Shown piece by piece: positions 1 to 11,985 of a stretch of 64,000 nt of DNA. The DNA comes from Siphonodentalium dalli. Its lineage: Eukaryota > Mollusca > Scaphopoda > Gadilida > Siphonodentaliidae. The translations under genes were made by a program, and so were the position numbers. The notes below the pieces were generated by a model that worked only from the letters and a program-made list of their open reading frames with translations, searched no databases and was not told where the DNA came from. Location: assembly GCA_032622095.1 (NCBI GenBank), contig CP136068.1, forward strand, positions 163,699,465 through 163,763,464, read 5' to 3'. How positions within the stretch are numbered: position 1 is the first letter of the stretch; each line of letters begins with the position of its first letter.

Positions 1-59
1 TATTTTATTATTTTAACTAAATGTTTACTGACATGTGAACCATCTTAGTGTTTTAAAAA

Positions 60-430
60 AGGGGGTATCCTTAGTCCCATTGGGACAGTCACACCTCTAA
101 TGTTTACCAGAATTACGGCCCTTGTTTGAGTTAGAAATTTGTGTCTGAAAGAATATTTAAGCTTGTAACTCGGGGTGTTAATTATAGGGTGTTCTTGTAC
201 GTTTAGCATAGGTTGGTGGAAAGGATCCCCAAATACCAGTTTCATATTTGCCAGTTACAACCCTTCCTTGACTTGGAAATTTGTGATTGAGGATTCAGAT
301 GGTTCGGAGGTACAGTGTATATGTGGAGACCTTCGTTTGACCCCGTCCTTCACAGGGCAAGTTTTGTCTGCACTCTTTTCGGAGTTATAGCCCTTTGCCA
401 GAGTTATGACCTTGTATTAGACTGAGAGAT
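60..430. repeat. Degenerate dispersed tandem repeat
   Basis: About three diverged units of roughly 130-140 bp, each with a version of 'a(g)ttac/tggcccttg' followed by 'gaaatttgtg'. This motif type is common in intergenic repeats of mollusc genomes (recognition only). No coding signal. Confidence 0.45.
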
Positions 431-1028
431 GTTCCCCATTACTTTATTTTCGCTCTAAATAGTAAATACACCCAATCTTGAGTGTTCCCTGTCTTATATT
501 CCACTATAGTACAAGAAATCTCAATCATGCCGCGATTATACTGAACAAATGACAGAAATATTTTGATCCGACAAGAGTACATGTAAAATCATGTTTACAT
601 TATTCATGATTTTCATTAACTCATTTTCAACACTTTGATTCTTGTAAAAGCTCCTGACTTGCTGTAGAAATTCTAAAGCATTTGCCTAAAGTGATATCTT
701 AACAGTTGTATGTATTTCAATTACTGCTACTGCAAATGAGAATTATGAATATTGAATTGCAATTTCTTTTCATTCCTGGTGGTAGTTTACCTTTTATTGT
801 GAAAATATGACAGAATATATAACAACAATAGTCACTATAGTCTACACACTGCAAGGTGAGTGAAATTATGAATTATTGACAAAATTGAAAATCATGTATT
901 TCTATCAACTGGCAATGAGTTTGTGCTATAAATTAGTACACAAGAACTTGAACATGAAATTGTGTGGGACTGGTTGAATTGACCTGCGATATGATGGATC
1001 ACATCCACCCTCAAGCTACTTTTGCCAT
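431..1028. other. Unannotated AT-rich stretch
   Basis: Low-complexity-leaning AT-rich sequence. I see no open frame of note, RNA gene or repeat structure. Confidence 0.5.
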
Positions 1029-1299
1029 TTAACCCTTTCATACTGGTGCAGCATTAAATATAATGTGCCTGTGCACACTCGTATACATGCAGATGTATAC
1101 ATGTACAAATATATGCATGTCTCTCATGGTGAGCCTCGCATATAAAAGTGCACTGGTTTACAATGTTAAGGCAAATGTTGTTTGGCCAATGTCTTTTCTT
1201 ATATATGCGAGGCTCCCAATGGGAGACTCCCATATATAAGTGTGCATTGGACCAAGTTTTTCGCAAAAATTCATTGAGCTCCAGTCATGATAAGGTTAA
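1029..1299. mobile_element. TTAA-flanked short inverted-repeat element, type D
   Basis: Bounded by TTAACCCTTTCAT and ...AAGGTTAA. It has the 'ctggtgcagcattaaa' subterminal motif at the left and 'gagctccagtca' at the right. Inside is a decayed version of the palindromic core (tcttatatatgcgag). Ends and length match copies at 2970-3187 and 37741-37977. TTAA ends beginning CCCTTT are typical of piggyBac-derived non-autonomous elements; that assignment is inference. No coding capacity. Confidence 0.65.
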
Positions 1300-1728
1300 T
1301 GGCATTTTTCTGATGTGCAGGGGTAGATATGCTTGAGACCCCGTCACAGTTTAATTCACACCAGTTTCTCAGCTTCTGTTATTTTACGGAGTTCGAACTC
1401 ATAGTCCTGATAGTTGTACATGTACCGGTAGATGGTGATTTATGAGCTGAGTTTAGAACCACATAATTGGTGGGAGGGGTTCTGGTTTTTCCCCACCTAA
1501 CTTTGGTATTCAGTGGAAAATCTGTTGTATAACTAGACCAACAAATGGCCACATTTAAAATATTTCTAACTTTATGAAATTGAGGTAGCAGTTGTAAAAT
1601 GATTCAATCATGTGAGATTGAAGCCACAGGAATATCCATGTTGGTCGGTTGATAATGGTTTATCGTCATTTCAGCCGCTATGCCATGTCACAACAGCAGT
1701 TTTACTGGTTGAATGACCACATAAATAG
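1300..1728. other. Unannotated stretch
   Basis: No repeat, open frame or structural RNA supported. Confidence 0.5.
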
Positions 1729-2190
1729 TTAAAGGTACTCAACCCGTAAAGAGGGTCCCCATCTCAACAGATTCCAACAACAACAATCCGATCAGAGGGT
1801 CCTATATTACTATTGCTCTGGCAAATATTTGAGTCGAGGAACCCATCAAACAAAGCTCAGAGTTATTAGATATTGATTTTTGAAATTTGTTATTATTCTC
1901 GAGATGGAGTACTTATAACTGCCGTAATCTGCTCTGGATGTGTACTCAAAATCTATTCAAACAGACAAGGATGGATAACTCTAAAATCAAGTGGTAATTT
2001 TAACGCAATTTTTACTGAGTTCTGGGCCAGATAGTATTCCCGATAATGAAAAATAATAGATTTCTAAAATCGATATCTAACAAATCTGAGCTTTGATGGG
2101 TGACTTCCTCGACTCGAATCAAATATTTTTTACCCCCGAAGCCATTGAAATAGTAATTGAGAGGAGTTTTATCGGGTTGAGTACCTTTAA
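1729..2190. mobile_element. TTAA-ended inverted-repeat element, type F
   Basis: Terminal inverted repeats are TTAAAGGTACTCAACCCG and its complement at 2173-2190. The interior is also loosely palindromic: 'caaatatttgagtcgagga' near 1826 pairs with 'cctcgactcgaatcaaata' near 2107. It is 462 bp with no coding capacity. A shorter, diverged relative lies at 3839-4091. Ends suggest a TTAA-targeting non-autonomous DNA element (inference). Confidence 0.75.
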
Positions 2191-2264
2191 TCGCCCAACC
2201 CCACCGAACGGGCACCCATGTTGTTCAGCTTTGGTTCGTTAATTAAGCTAGCTTATGTTCATAT

Positions 2265-2306
2265 TATATTTGATCACTATACCGGAGTGTTTCACATCAC
2301 TTTAAA
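2265..2306 (-). repeat. Solo copy of the 55-bp array unit
   Basis: Reverse complement of about 42 bp of the unit that is tandemly repeated at 5911-6570 (shared 'agtgatgtgaaacactccgg' on the minus strand). It shows the unit is a dispersed element end, not sequence private to the array. Confidence 0.65.
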
Positions 2307-2489
2307 ACTCATAATTATAACTGTAATTTACAAAAGGAACATAGGTATCGATAATCCACCGAATTTGAACATCAAACACGCCTCAACCATTTAATAGATG
2401 TTCATATAATGCAAATAATTTAAAAAGCCCGCATACACGACGAATCCGATTACCCATATTGCCATTTCAAACATGCGGTTATATGTGAA

Positions 2490-2965
2490 GAGACGATTTC
2501 GGGGTGGGTGGTGGATAAATTTTAGTCAAATTTAAAAAAAAGGTGGAAATTTCATGCCCGACCAATCAGCTGGAAATAAAATTTTAGTCAAATTTTTCAA
2601 CAGTTGGAAATGTCATGCCTGTCAAATCAGCTGGATATTTTAAATCTCATATAGGCTGAAATGTTTCTCATTGTTGGATTTTCCAACCAGTAATTAATGG
2701 GGAACATGTTGTTTTAAAACTTTTGGTCTGAAATGACCATAAGTTAGAAAAAAAATCCAACCTACGGGGTGTGTCAGGCTATAAATTTCCAAAAGTTATA
2801 AATTATGAGGGACCAGTCGATAAGTTCCTACCCAGGGAGGGGTATTGGTGTTTCACGAATATGGGGGTTTAGTCTGCTTTAGGTTGGGTGCAGTTGAAAC
2901 TTTTAAGTCGGTCACCCACCAATAGAGATCCTGTAGTGGCGTCCCTGCTTCGCGGATACCCGAGT
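2490..2965. repeat. Diverged dispersed repeat related to 63060-63540
   Basis: Contains repeated 'ttagtcaaattt..gttggaaat..tcatgcc..atcagctgga' blocks and ends in 'caatagagatcctgtagtggcgtccctgc'-like sequence. The same order of motifs recurs at 63060-63540 ('acggagaccctctagccacg'). No coding signal. Confidence 0.45.
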
Positions 2966-2969
2966 CAGG

Positions 2970-3187
2970 TTAACCATTTCATCACAGGAGCTGCGCTGGT
3001 GCAGCATTAAAACCATATGTTAGTGTGTTTCTATAGGGAGCGTAGCATATATAAGATAATGCACCTGCTTACAATGTCAAGGTAAAAATTGTTCGACGAA
3101 TGTATTCTATTATACAAGTATATAAGAGAATGCATTGGCACAAGGTTTTCGCAAAATTTCAGGAAGCTCCAGTCACGGAAAGGTTAA
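2970..3187. mobile_element. TTAA-flanked short inverted-repeat element, type D
   Basis: Ends TTAACCatttcat and aaaGGTTAA. It carries 'gagctgcgctggtgcagcat' next to the left end, 'ggaagctccagtcac' next to the right end, and remnants of the atgcattctcttatata core. It is 218 bp. Same family as 1029-1299, 15799-15990 and 37741-37977. Confidence 0.7.
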
Positions 3188-3838
3188 CATCCCTCTAACC
3201 GGAACACGACGTCACGATTATCGGAAATGACATCCATCTACCTGGAACGCTACTTTACGATTATCGGGAATAACATCGCTCGACGTATTACGACTGGCTA
3301 AGAGCAACACAATCGAAACGTAATTTGTTTTATTTGCAAGACGAACAGTGATTTTGTTCATTTCCCCGCGTATTTTCAACAAAACCCTGATTATAGCATT
3401 AAGTACTATGCCCAAGTAGTTGTAATGGGCTCAATTAATGTACAGATTGGAACATAATCCAGAACAATTACTTAATAATACTTGGCGATATTTTAGCAGG
3501 CACGGAATTTAATGTGAATATATCAACAGAACCCTACATGTTTTGCCGAGAGTCCTTCCATTCCATTGTCTGTATAAAAGCGTGTGTTATGTACCATGTT
3601 TTATGTAATGAGTAAAATAAATATGTTTAAACTAAAAATGATTAATTATGACGATTGTAAAACCAAATGTTAACAATTTGCAATGTAGAGTTGATAGGTG
3701 TTATCTTGCTACACCTTAAACTAGCAATTCCGTTGCACGAACATCCGAGAAACCTATATAAAAGCATGGGACATATGTTCTGCATGGTGAGTGTCGTGTA
3801 ACTCCGTTGCATACAGATATGATCGCATTATCTTCTAT
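3188..3838. other. Unannotated stretch
   Basis: No supported feature. A TATATAAA at about 3757 followed by GTGAGT at about 3787 looks promoter-and-donor-like but stands alone. Confidence 0.4.
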
Positions 3839-4091
3839 TTAAAGCTACGAAATCTGATTCGGTGGTCCCCATGTCATCAGATCCCAACAACAATAACAAC
3901 ACCAATTCGTGGATTATTTGTTAGGCCGCCAAATATTCCAGGTGGTGAAAAATAACAGATTAAAAAAAATTGATATCTGATAAATCTGAGCTCTGATGGG
4001 TGGGTTCTATGACTCGAATCAAATATTATTTTTACCCCCGAAGCCAAATAAATAGTATTTAGGAGCGTTAATTTGGATTATGCATCTTTAA
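3839..4091. mobile_element. Shortened type F element
   Basis: TTAAAG...CTTTAA ends. The interior aligns by eye with both flanks of 1729-2190: 'ggtccccat', 'cagatcccaacaacaat', 'tctgagctctgatgggtg', 'gactcgaatcaaatat', 'acccccgaagcc'. The middle is deleted relative to the 462-bp copy. Confidence 0.65.
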
Positions 4092-4557
4092 GTACAGTTA
4101 TCACAAAATGGGCATTTTGTTTAGGATGGATTATCTCTTCTGTAACAAGATTGATATAGTTTCCTGGGTATGAAATAATAAACATGAATCGACGACCCCC
4201 TGTCCGGAAACTCGTCTATCAATTAATATTGATTTTATTTGGATTTTATTTTCATATAAAATAATACTGTGTCGTTCTATAATGGCCCCTAATATTCACG
4301 ACCGTCTTTTATATTTTGCCTGTTTCTGTTATTTTAAATATTACAAATAAACATGTGCTACACTGTAAGTCTTATCTACTTGAATAGGACATAATATTAC
4401 AATATATATTGAATGTTAACTCATCCCTTGGCGATAGTAAATTACTATGATCGGAATCATAAATGAGAGTTTTGGTGTTGAATTATAGAGTATACTGTTA
4501 TGTACTATTATCGACAAATATACATAACACAAATTATTTGAATTTATTGGTCACTCG
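4092..4557. other. Unannotated AT-rich stretch
   Basis: Nothing supported. Confidence 0.5.
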
Positions 4558-4622
4558 CATTTATATAAGAACACGCACTGGTACATGATCTGTAATGCTG
4601 CACCACCACAGCCTTGGGTTAA
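4558..4622. mobile_element. Type D element end fragment
   Basis: Retains 'gcatttatataaga', 'gtacatgatctgtaatgctg' and 'caccaccacag...gggTTAA', matching the right end of 37741-37977. The rest is missing. Confidence 0.5.
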
Positions 4623-5214
4623 ATTTGAAAGGTGACCAGGAATGGAATACTTGGATTAAGAGAGTCCAATTTAAGTTTACAATGATAATGTATAAAATTC
4701 TACCAACAATATATATCAAGATAAGCCACCTCACTGCTGGTCCATTAATATCAATTATTAGCAGAGCTGTCAGCAAATCACAGGAATTGTTTATGTTGAA
4801 AGCTGACATGTTGAATCTGTATCTTAAATTAGATACCATAACTTTCTTTATCATATTATCTGCACATTGGCATAAGAGACATCAGAAAATAATATAGCCT
4901 TGTCAAGAGCTAAGTAGTCCAAAGGCATGGGATGAAATTGATGAATTGGATTTAATGTCGCTCCAAACAAATTTACCAGTACATAACACAATATTTTGGA
5001 CCGATTTAAACAAATTTGGTGTGGTGACTCGGGATACCCTTGGCAGATAATGGTCTTAGTTTTTCAAATTTTGCTAACTTTAAAAAAAAAATAGTTTTAA
5101 TTATTTAAAAAAATTATTTTATTATATATTTTTTTATTTATTTATTTTTGTTGTTTGTTTGTTTTTTTGTTTTTGGTTAAATTGAGCAAGGAATTCAATC
5201 TAATTTTTTTTTTT
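4623..5214. other. Unannotated stretch with poly-A/T tracts
   Basis: An open 50-codon segment at 4901-5050 (+) has ordinary composition but no recognised family. The rest is A/T homopolymer-rich. Confidence 0.4.
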
Positions 5215-5465
5215 TTTTAAGTAAATATTTTTTGAAAAAGGGTCATAACTCAGTTAAAAATATTCGGATCAAACCCATATTCGAAATCGATCTGTCTTTC
5301 GTGTTGAGAAATTCATATACAAAATTTGGTTCCGTTCAGATAGAAAATATTTGAGTTTATCGCACCATGCGTAAAGTGTTTACAGACAGACAGACGGACG
5401 GACGGACTAACGACGATCAATCTGGACAACGACACTATGTTTACCATACTATGGTATGGGTAAAC
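5215..5465 (+). repeat. Dispersed repeat with cagacggacgg 3' segment
   Basis: Has the order 'gggtcataactc', 'tccgttcagatagaaaa', 'acagacagacagacggacgg', then a terminal palindrome 'gtttaccatactatgg / tatgggtaaac'. This architecture is widespread in molluscs (recognition only). Non-coding. Confidence 0.5.
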
Positions 5466-5910
5466 ATAAAAAGCTTGTTCGATCTGTATTTATGTATTCA
5501 TCAATAATCATTACTTGTTGTCTCGTTAGTTAGGTATAATTATGTATATTAGTAAAATTATATGGATAATAAAACAAACTTTGACGACAGACTGAGATAG
5601 AACACCAGAATTGTTATAGTTTTACTACCAAAGCATAGCATAACCATTATCAACTGGTGTAAGAATAAACTGCTTTGGTCTGCTGATAGTTGATTTTTTT
5701 GTCTGGCCTAAACTGACGCGACTCATAGTGAATTATCAATTACCAGAGTACTGATGAGCGCAAGTTCACTATCAGTAATCATGTTGTGATCACGGCAGTT
5801 TGTGACACGTGACTTCACACAGATCTGTATACAGATCTATAACAATGTAAACGTCCCTAAAGAGAAAATCAATCTTTAATTGTACTTGAAAATTGCGCGC
5901 TAAATGCCCT
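5466..5910. other. Unannotated stretch
   Basis: Only a short perfect palindrome, agatctgtatacagatct at about 5821, stands out. Confidence 0.45.
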
Positions 5911-6570
5911 CTTAAAGTGATGTGAAACACTCCAGCAGGATGATCGAATAGAAATAGAGAATAATCTTAAAGTGATGTGAAACACTCCGGTATGATGATC
6001 GAATAGAAATAGAGAATAATCTTAAAGTGATGTGAAACACTCCGGTATGATGATCGAATAGAAATAGAGAATAATCTTAAAGTGATGTGAAACACTCCGG
6101 TATGATGATCGAATAGAAATAGAGAATAATCTTAAAGTGATGTGAAACACTCCGGTATGGTGATCGAATAGAAATAGAGAATAATCTTAAAGTGATGTGA
6201 AACACTCCGGTATGATGATCGAATAGATATAGAGAATAATCTTAAAGTGATGTGAAACACTCCGGTATGGTGATCGAATAGAAATATAGAATAATCTTAA
6301 AGTGATGTGAAACACTCCGGTATGGTGATCGAATAGAAATATAGAATAATCTTAAAGTGATGTGAAACACTCCGGTATGGTGATCGAATAGAAATAGAGA
6401 ATAATCTTAAAGTGATGTGAAACACTCCAGCAGGATGATCGAATAGAAATAGAGAATAATCTTAAAGTGATGTGAAACACTCCGGTATGGTGATCGAATA
6501 GAAATAGAGAATAATCTTAAAGTGATGTGAAACACTCCAGCAGGATGATCGAATAGAAATAGAGAATAAT
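5911..6570 (+). repeat. 55-bp tandem array, 12 copies
   Basis: Twelve head-to-tail units of 55 bp starting 'cttaaagtgatgtgaaacac' and ending 'agagaataat'. Most variation is at one spot: 'cagcagga' against 'cggtatga/g'. The unit is one end of the dispersed sequence that continues to 6794 and reappears in inverse orientation at 32973-33333, where only one unit exists. Confidence 0.95.
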
Positions 6571-6794
6571 CTTGTTCAAAGTATAGTAATTTTTACAAAT
6601 TTATATCCAAATTGACAACACACACAATCGATTAGTAAATATTTACAATTGAGCGTAGTTCAGACGATGTTTTCTATGGAGTGTAGGGTCGTTTACCTTC
6701 AGATTGTCATCGATGTTAGTAGAATGTTACATTCCTCCAGTTGGCATGGTGTCTGCATACTAACTTATCAGTTTTACGCACCCGAACAAGTACA
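6571..6794 (-). repeat. Body of dispersed element adjoining the 55-bp array
   Basis: Reverse-complement homologue of 32973-33278, sharing 'ccaactggaggaatgta', 'cattctactaacatcg' and 'cacccgaacaagta'-type motifs. It joins directly to the last array unit, as the single unit does in the 33-kb copy. Confidence 0.75.
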
Positions 6795-7058
6795 TAACAT
6801 GTCTTTAATATAACAGTAGTCAATCCAGTGTTTGAAACAAAAATTATGACACGATAGGAAAATCAAATTGTTCAGGAGACACAAGAAACTATTTATCTCT
6901 GGAACTATAATTTGTATCTGCCAATAACTTTACACAATAACACTTTATATCATAGTTGTTATAATAGATACACTTTCGTATTCAGTTATATTCTAGTTGG
7001 TGAAACAAAAAAACATGATGTTTACAGCACTTATCAGATTATACTGAGATACGACATT

Positions 7059-7519
7059 TGTGACCCGCCATATCAAATCCAGTCGTAAGTCGGGATTTGT
7101 TTACCCTGTGTCAATGCATTATCTTATACATGCGAGTCGACCATAGGTCGCCTCGCATATATAAGAGAATGCATTTGCCTAACAATTTTTTATCATTTTT
7201 TTTTAAATAAATGTTTCTTACAATTTTTAGGACATAAAATAAAAAAAACATCCATTACCGTGCAGGAAGCCCCACACATATATAGAAGCATATAGAAGAG
7301 TGTCGTCTGCTCATGTTTGTCTGGGGCTCTGTATGGGTGATATTATAAAATTGTTAAAGAATACAAGAACAAATTATTAAAATTGTAAAAAATTGTTAGG
7401 CCAATGCATTCTCTTATATATACGAGGCGACCTATGGCCGACTCGCATATATAAGAGAATGCATTGGCACAGGGTAAAAAAATCCGGACTTACGACTGGA
7501 TTTGATATGGCCGGTCACA
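7059..7519. mobile_element. Type A element (TGTGACCCGCC ends) with double palindromic core
   Basis: Terminal inverted repeats of about 40 bp begin TGTGACCCGCCATATCAAAT. Inside each end sits a roughly 67-bp near-perfect palindrome built on CATTCTCTTATATATGCGAG around a GTCGACCATAGGTCG centre. The two palindromes lie in inverse orientation around a unique middle containing 'agccccacacatatata'. It is 461 bp with no coding capacity. Copies at 34571-35029 and 61176-61635 have near-identical structure. Confidence 0.9.
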
Positions 7520-7639
7520 TTTTAGGTTTGACTATTTCCGTCGCTTCGTTGGTATCTGTAACTCAGTCTTCTTCAAAATATTCCTATTAGGATTATATTT
7601 ACCAGGAACGATTTCGAAAAAATGGCAGGAACGCCTTTT

Positions 7640-9060
7640 TAGAAGCCCGCCGACGTTAATTGTGTAGCTATAATAGCTACATACATGTATACCTATCTAT
7701 ACCTATTATTGCAAATGTCTGTCTGTCTGTGTTCTATATAAATTCGCGTGTGTGGTGGCAGCTAGATAGCACAAAGGGGTTTAACATGGGTAACTGTTTA
7801 CGAGGAAGATAATGGTTGGGTTAGAATTTTCTAAAATGACGCCATTCACGTCAGGGGCAGAAATGGGGAGGGCAGCGAAAAATGTCGGCGATTTTCATCA
7901 AACTTATACATAATCATCTCCATGATATGAGGAATGTAATGGTGCGGTTTAAATATGATAACAGTGGCGCCGTTCTAGTCAGTGGTGCGCGGAAGGGGAG
8001 AGGGGCATACACATTGATAGCAATATTTTTAGCGCCGTTTTCCACCAAATTGATACACATTCTTCTCCATTACATGAATTGTGTTGCTTAAATATGTCAA
8101 AAGGGGGTTGTTCGACTCAGGGATGCATGGAGGGAGAGAGGGACAACATAATTGATAAACAACATTTCTAGCGCCGATTTCCACCAAATTGATTCATATT
8201 CTTATCCGCGATACGAGGAGTTTAAATGCGATTTAAATGCGCCAAATTGGTGTCGTTTGGGTGAGATATGGGGGCACTAAATTTGATACGAATTTTTTCA
8301 GTCGCCGATTTCAACCAAATTTATATACGGTCACCAAAACTGATTAAAATATCTTCAGCCCAAATTTCCACCAAAATTCGTCGAATCGTGTGTGTTAAAG
8401 ACGCCACATTTGGTGCCTATGCGAATGTCTGTATATCTGTGTTCGATATATAACTTCACCGGAAAACATATAGGGTTCGAACAGGGGTATCTATTTATGA
8501 AGAAGATTATGGTGCGGGTTAAATTGTCTAACAAGACGCTGTTGGTGTAAAGGGCAGAAATGGTAGAGGGAAACAAATGAAGTAATATTTTTGTCGCCAA
8601 ATTCCACCAAACTTATACATACTGTAATGATCTTCATGCTATAGCGCCGTTCCAGTCAGTGGTGCACGGGGGTAAGAGGGGCACCACACGTACTAATATA
8701 TTTAGCGCCGATTTACACCAAATTGATACATATTCTTCTCCATGATACAAGTACTCTAACCATGTGATTTAAAGACGCCAAATTGTTGGCACTAAATAAA
8801 AATTTGTTTAGTTGCAGATTACCAACACACTTATACATAATAATCTCCATGATACCTGGTGTATAATGGACGTGAATTAAATGTGTCAAAAGTTGTGCCG
8901 TTCGAGTCATGAATTGGGAGGGGATGGGCACCAACGCTGATACAAATATGTTTAGCGATAATTTCCACCAAATTCATAGACGATCTTATCCAACGATACG
9001 ATAAATCAAATAATGTGGGTTAGAGACACCACATATGGTGCCGATTGGGTCATGGATATA
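7640..9060 (+). repeat. Degenerate tandem dispersed repeat, about 130-200 bp units
   Basis: Repeated blocks with 'agcgccgatttccaccaaattgat', 'cat.ttctccatgatac' and 'gaggggca.c' recur about seven to eight times with heavy divergence. It starts after 'caaatgtctgtctgtctgtg', a repeat again present at about 8424. No coding signal. Confidence 0.6.
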
Positions 9061-10587
9061 AAAGCATTCATACAGTGAGTTAGCAAAACAGATACATACA
9101 GAAACCATTAAAAGGATATTTATAAATCTATTTAACACATATATATATTCTTGCAAAACGAGGGACATCGAACCGTCACATGGCATGTCAGAATGGTTCA
9201 TATAGTATAATACAATAGAGTCTGTCCCATTCAATGTATTACCACAAAAAAAATACAACTTGTCAAGAGAGAGAAGGAAATGTATAGAAAGCCTGTTCAA
9301 AAATGCTGGCCACAGTGTGCAGTCAAATATAGTTTATTCTGATACATAAGAAAGAAAACACAATCAGTAGCACAATCATGGCTTTTCATGACCCCCCCCC
9401 CCCCCCGTACTGGCATCCGACAAGAGTACATCTGTCAGATGCAGATAATTTCTTTCATAGCCGCATAGCCTAATATTATATAAAGGATATTAAAATCTCG
9501 CTCTGTGTTTGACATGTGAAATATAGCTGATAAAACAACATCTCTTTTAATCCGAGAATAATTAGCCATTATAGCACCATGAACAGAGGAGCACCTGCAT
9601 ATTTCTTTAAAACATGTGTATCTCCATGGATATATGATAACCATGTGTTCTCAAAATATTAGTCTCTCACTAGATTGATTTATACATCTCTAATCAAAAC
9701 CCAATTGTCGTATTTTATCGTTGGGAACTAATGTTGATATGATGCCCATGTTTTGATAGGAAATACACAAACAAACAAATAAACGTCAATTCCAACCGCG
9801 TCGACTGTACGATTTAAAGAATAATAACGTCTGAAGTACGTCCAGTTGTAATAAATAAATACTTTATTGGTTTATGTAATTTTCTTTACCTTAAATATAC
9901 ACAAATTCATATACATTTATGTCATTACAGTTTTGTGTAAATCAATATTTTTTGGATTCCAATAAAAATTATAATAAAAAAAAAAATACTTTATTGGTAG
10001 GACGAATTAATCGTGATAAACAAAATGACAATCACTCCAACAACGCGAGCCGTTACTTATAATCCATGTGTAGGAATGACGTTTTGTGATGTCATTTGGA
10101 TACATAATTTATGAGAATACGTGTAACACTTTAGCAAGAGTATTCTCCATTCACACCAAGTGTCCACCACATAAGGTTTCACATCCCTTTTAGGTATAAA
10201 ACGCCGTCTAGCGCTGATAGTTTTAGCTATAAATGGCATTTCCTATACCTGCTTGTTTGGATTTGACACGGAGTTTCTAGAAGGGTCACACATACAAGCG
10301 GACATATTGAAATAATTGTGCTCAACCACCCGCCGTTGCTTTTGTTGGCATCGATTATAATTGTGCAGTCTACTTTCTTCAGAGATTGCAATCGCCCGAC
10401 GAGAAATCCTTTAGTTCTGATATTACAAAGGCTGTTGTCCCAAATCAATTGTTTTTATCTTTGGAGCTACTGAGTGCGTATCAGAGAAAATGTGACATTG
10501 CAACTTTAGTGGCGTGAGGTTCAAACACAGGTGTGAAGTAACTTCATTGGGCCATCGTTCATGTCTTTTACATCGGGATAGCTGGCA
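9061..10587. other. Unannotated stretch
   Basis: No gene or repeat structure seen except a C15 homopolymer at 9392-9406. A short AT-rich segment at 9840-9990 has two 'aatactttattgg' occurrences. Confidence 0.45.
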
Positions 10588-11120
10588 AGTGTTTAATATT
10601 TTAATGGTATGTCCATACTGCACCACCTGCCATTCTGAACGCACACAATAAGATAAGGTAAGTGTTTAATATTTTAATGGTATATCCATAATGCACCATC
10701 CGTCATTCTGAACGCACACAATTACACGATAAGATATGCGGGTGGTAGTGTTTAATATTGTAATGGTATGTCCATAGTGCACCACCCGCCATTCTCAACA
10801 CACACACTTACAAAATAAGATAAGTTATGTGTTTAAATATTGTAATGGTATGTCCATTCTGCACCATCCATTATTCTGAATGCACACAGTTATACGATAA
10901 TATATGCTAAGTGTTTAATATGGTAATAATATGTCCATTCTGCACCATCCGTCATTTTTAACGCATACAATTATACGATAAGATATGCGAAGTGTATAAT
11001 ATTGTAATGGTATGTCCATTCTTAACGCACACAATTATACGATAATGTAAGGTCAGTGTTTAATATTACAATGATATGTCCATGCTGCACCATCCGTCCT
11101 TCAAAACTCACACAATTCCA
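10588..11120 (+). repeat. Diverged tandem array, about 65-87 bp units, 7 copies
   Basis: Units carry 'agtgtttaatatt.taatgg', 'tatgtccat.ctgcaccat' and 'ccgtcattctgaacgcacac', then 'a.acgataagatatgc'. Unit length varies by internal indels. Non-coding. Confidence 0.85.
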
Positions 11121-11337
11121 CACGATAAGATCTGCAAGTTGTTTTATTATAAGCATGAAGTTATGATGCGCAATTCATTTTGGATTACACATTCCTGGTG
11201 CTTTGTTATGTGCATAAGATGTATTTGGTTGGGCGTTTCAGTTGGTCAATGTTGGGGATAGGTTGGATATATTGGGCGGGTGGGAAGATGGGTGGGTAGG
11301 AGGATTGGATGGTTGGATGGGCGAGGTAGGGAAGAGT

Positions 11338-11985
11338 CAAGGGAATACAGATTTAGTGTGTATTATTGTGTGCATAATCTCTATGTGACACGGGTGCCTT
11401 TCACAATATATAAAATTGGCATGGTGGAGGGTGGTGTAGGGTTACGGTGTGAATACAGACTTAGTGTATATTATTGAGTGCATAATCTCTATGTGACACG
11501 GGGACCTATATATTGATTGACTGGGGTTTAATGTCGCTTTCCGCAACTAAGGCCATATCACGACATTGCCAGTTTTAATGGCGGAGGAAATCCGCAAACA
11601 ATACTGCTAAGCTAACCTAGATTCCAATGGCTGATAAACTCGTCCACCATGTGTAGCAAACCACCGACTATCGGCGAGTATCTAGCAACTCCACCCGATA
11701 ACGATTCGAGTTACAAAATCAATGATGGCTACACGTGGATCTGAGCCATAATCGCCAGCGCTGGGGGCGAGACGACGTGGAATTACCCTATCCGAGCCCC
11801 CGGGAACCTATAACAATATATGTAATGGGTATAGTGGTGTGGGGTTACGTTGGAATACATATTTAGTGTGTAGTATTGTCTGTATAATCTCTGTGACACG
11901 GGGGCATATAACAATATATATATATTAGGCATGGATGGAGGGTGGTACAGGGTTACGGTGTGAATCAAGGTTTAGTGTGTATTAT
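11338..11985 (+). repeat. Tandem repeat of about 100-115 bp, interrupted
   Basis: About four units with 'ggtggtgtagggttacgg', 'gtgaatacagacttagtgt' and 'cataatctctatgtgacacg'. The array is split at 11511-11805 by an inserted element. Confidence 0.75.
11511..11805. mobile_element. 295-bp insertion with 7-bp target-site duplication
   Basis: Inserted into a unit of the surrounding tandem repeat and flanked by acctata on both sides (11504-11510 and 11806-11812). It starts near 'gactggggtttaatgtcgc' and ends 'gagcccccggga'. Size and target duplication fit a SINE or short DNA element. I do not see convincing Pol III A and B boxes or a poly-A tail, so the class is open. Confidence 0.65.

Noticed and set aside
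3750-3800. TATATAAA followed by GTGAGT, possible promoter and donor
   Set aside because: Single occurrence without conservation; chance matches of this quality are expected in AT-rich sequence.
4901-5050. 50-codon open segment with normal-looking composition
   Set aside because: No start context, no family recognised, and it ends in A/T-rich low-complexity sequence. Could be an exon relic but cannot be supported.
5911-6570. CRISPR-like array
   Set aside because: Units are contiguous with no spacers and the context is eukaryotic; it is a plain tandem repeat.
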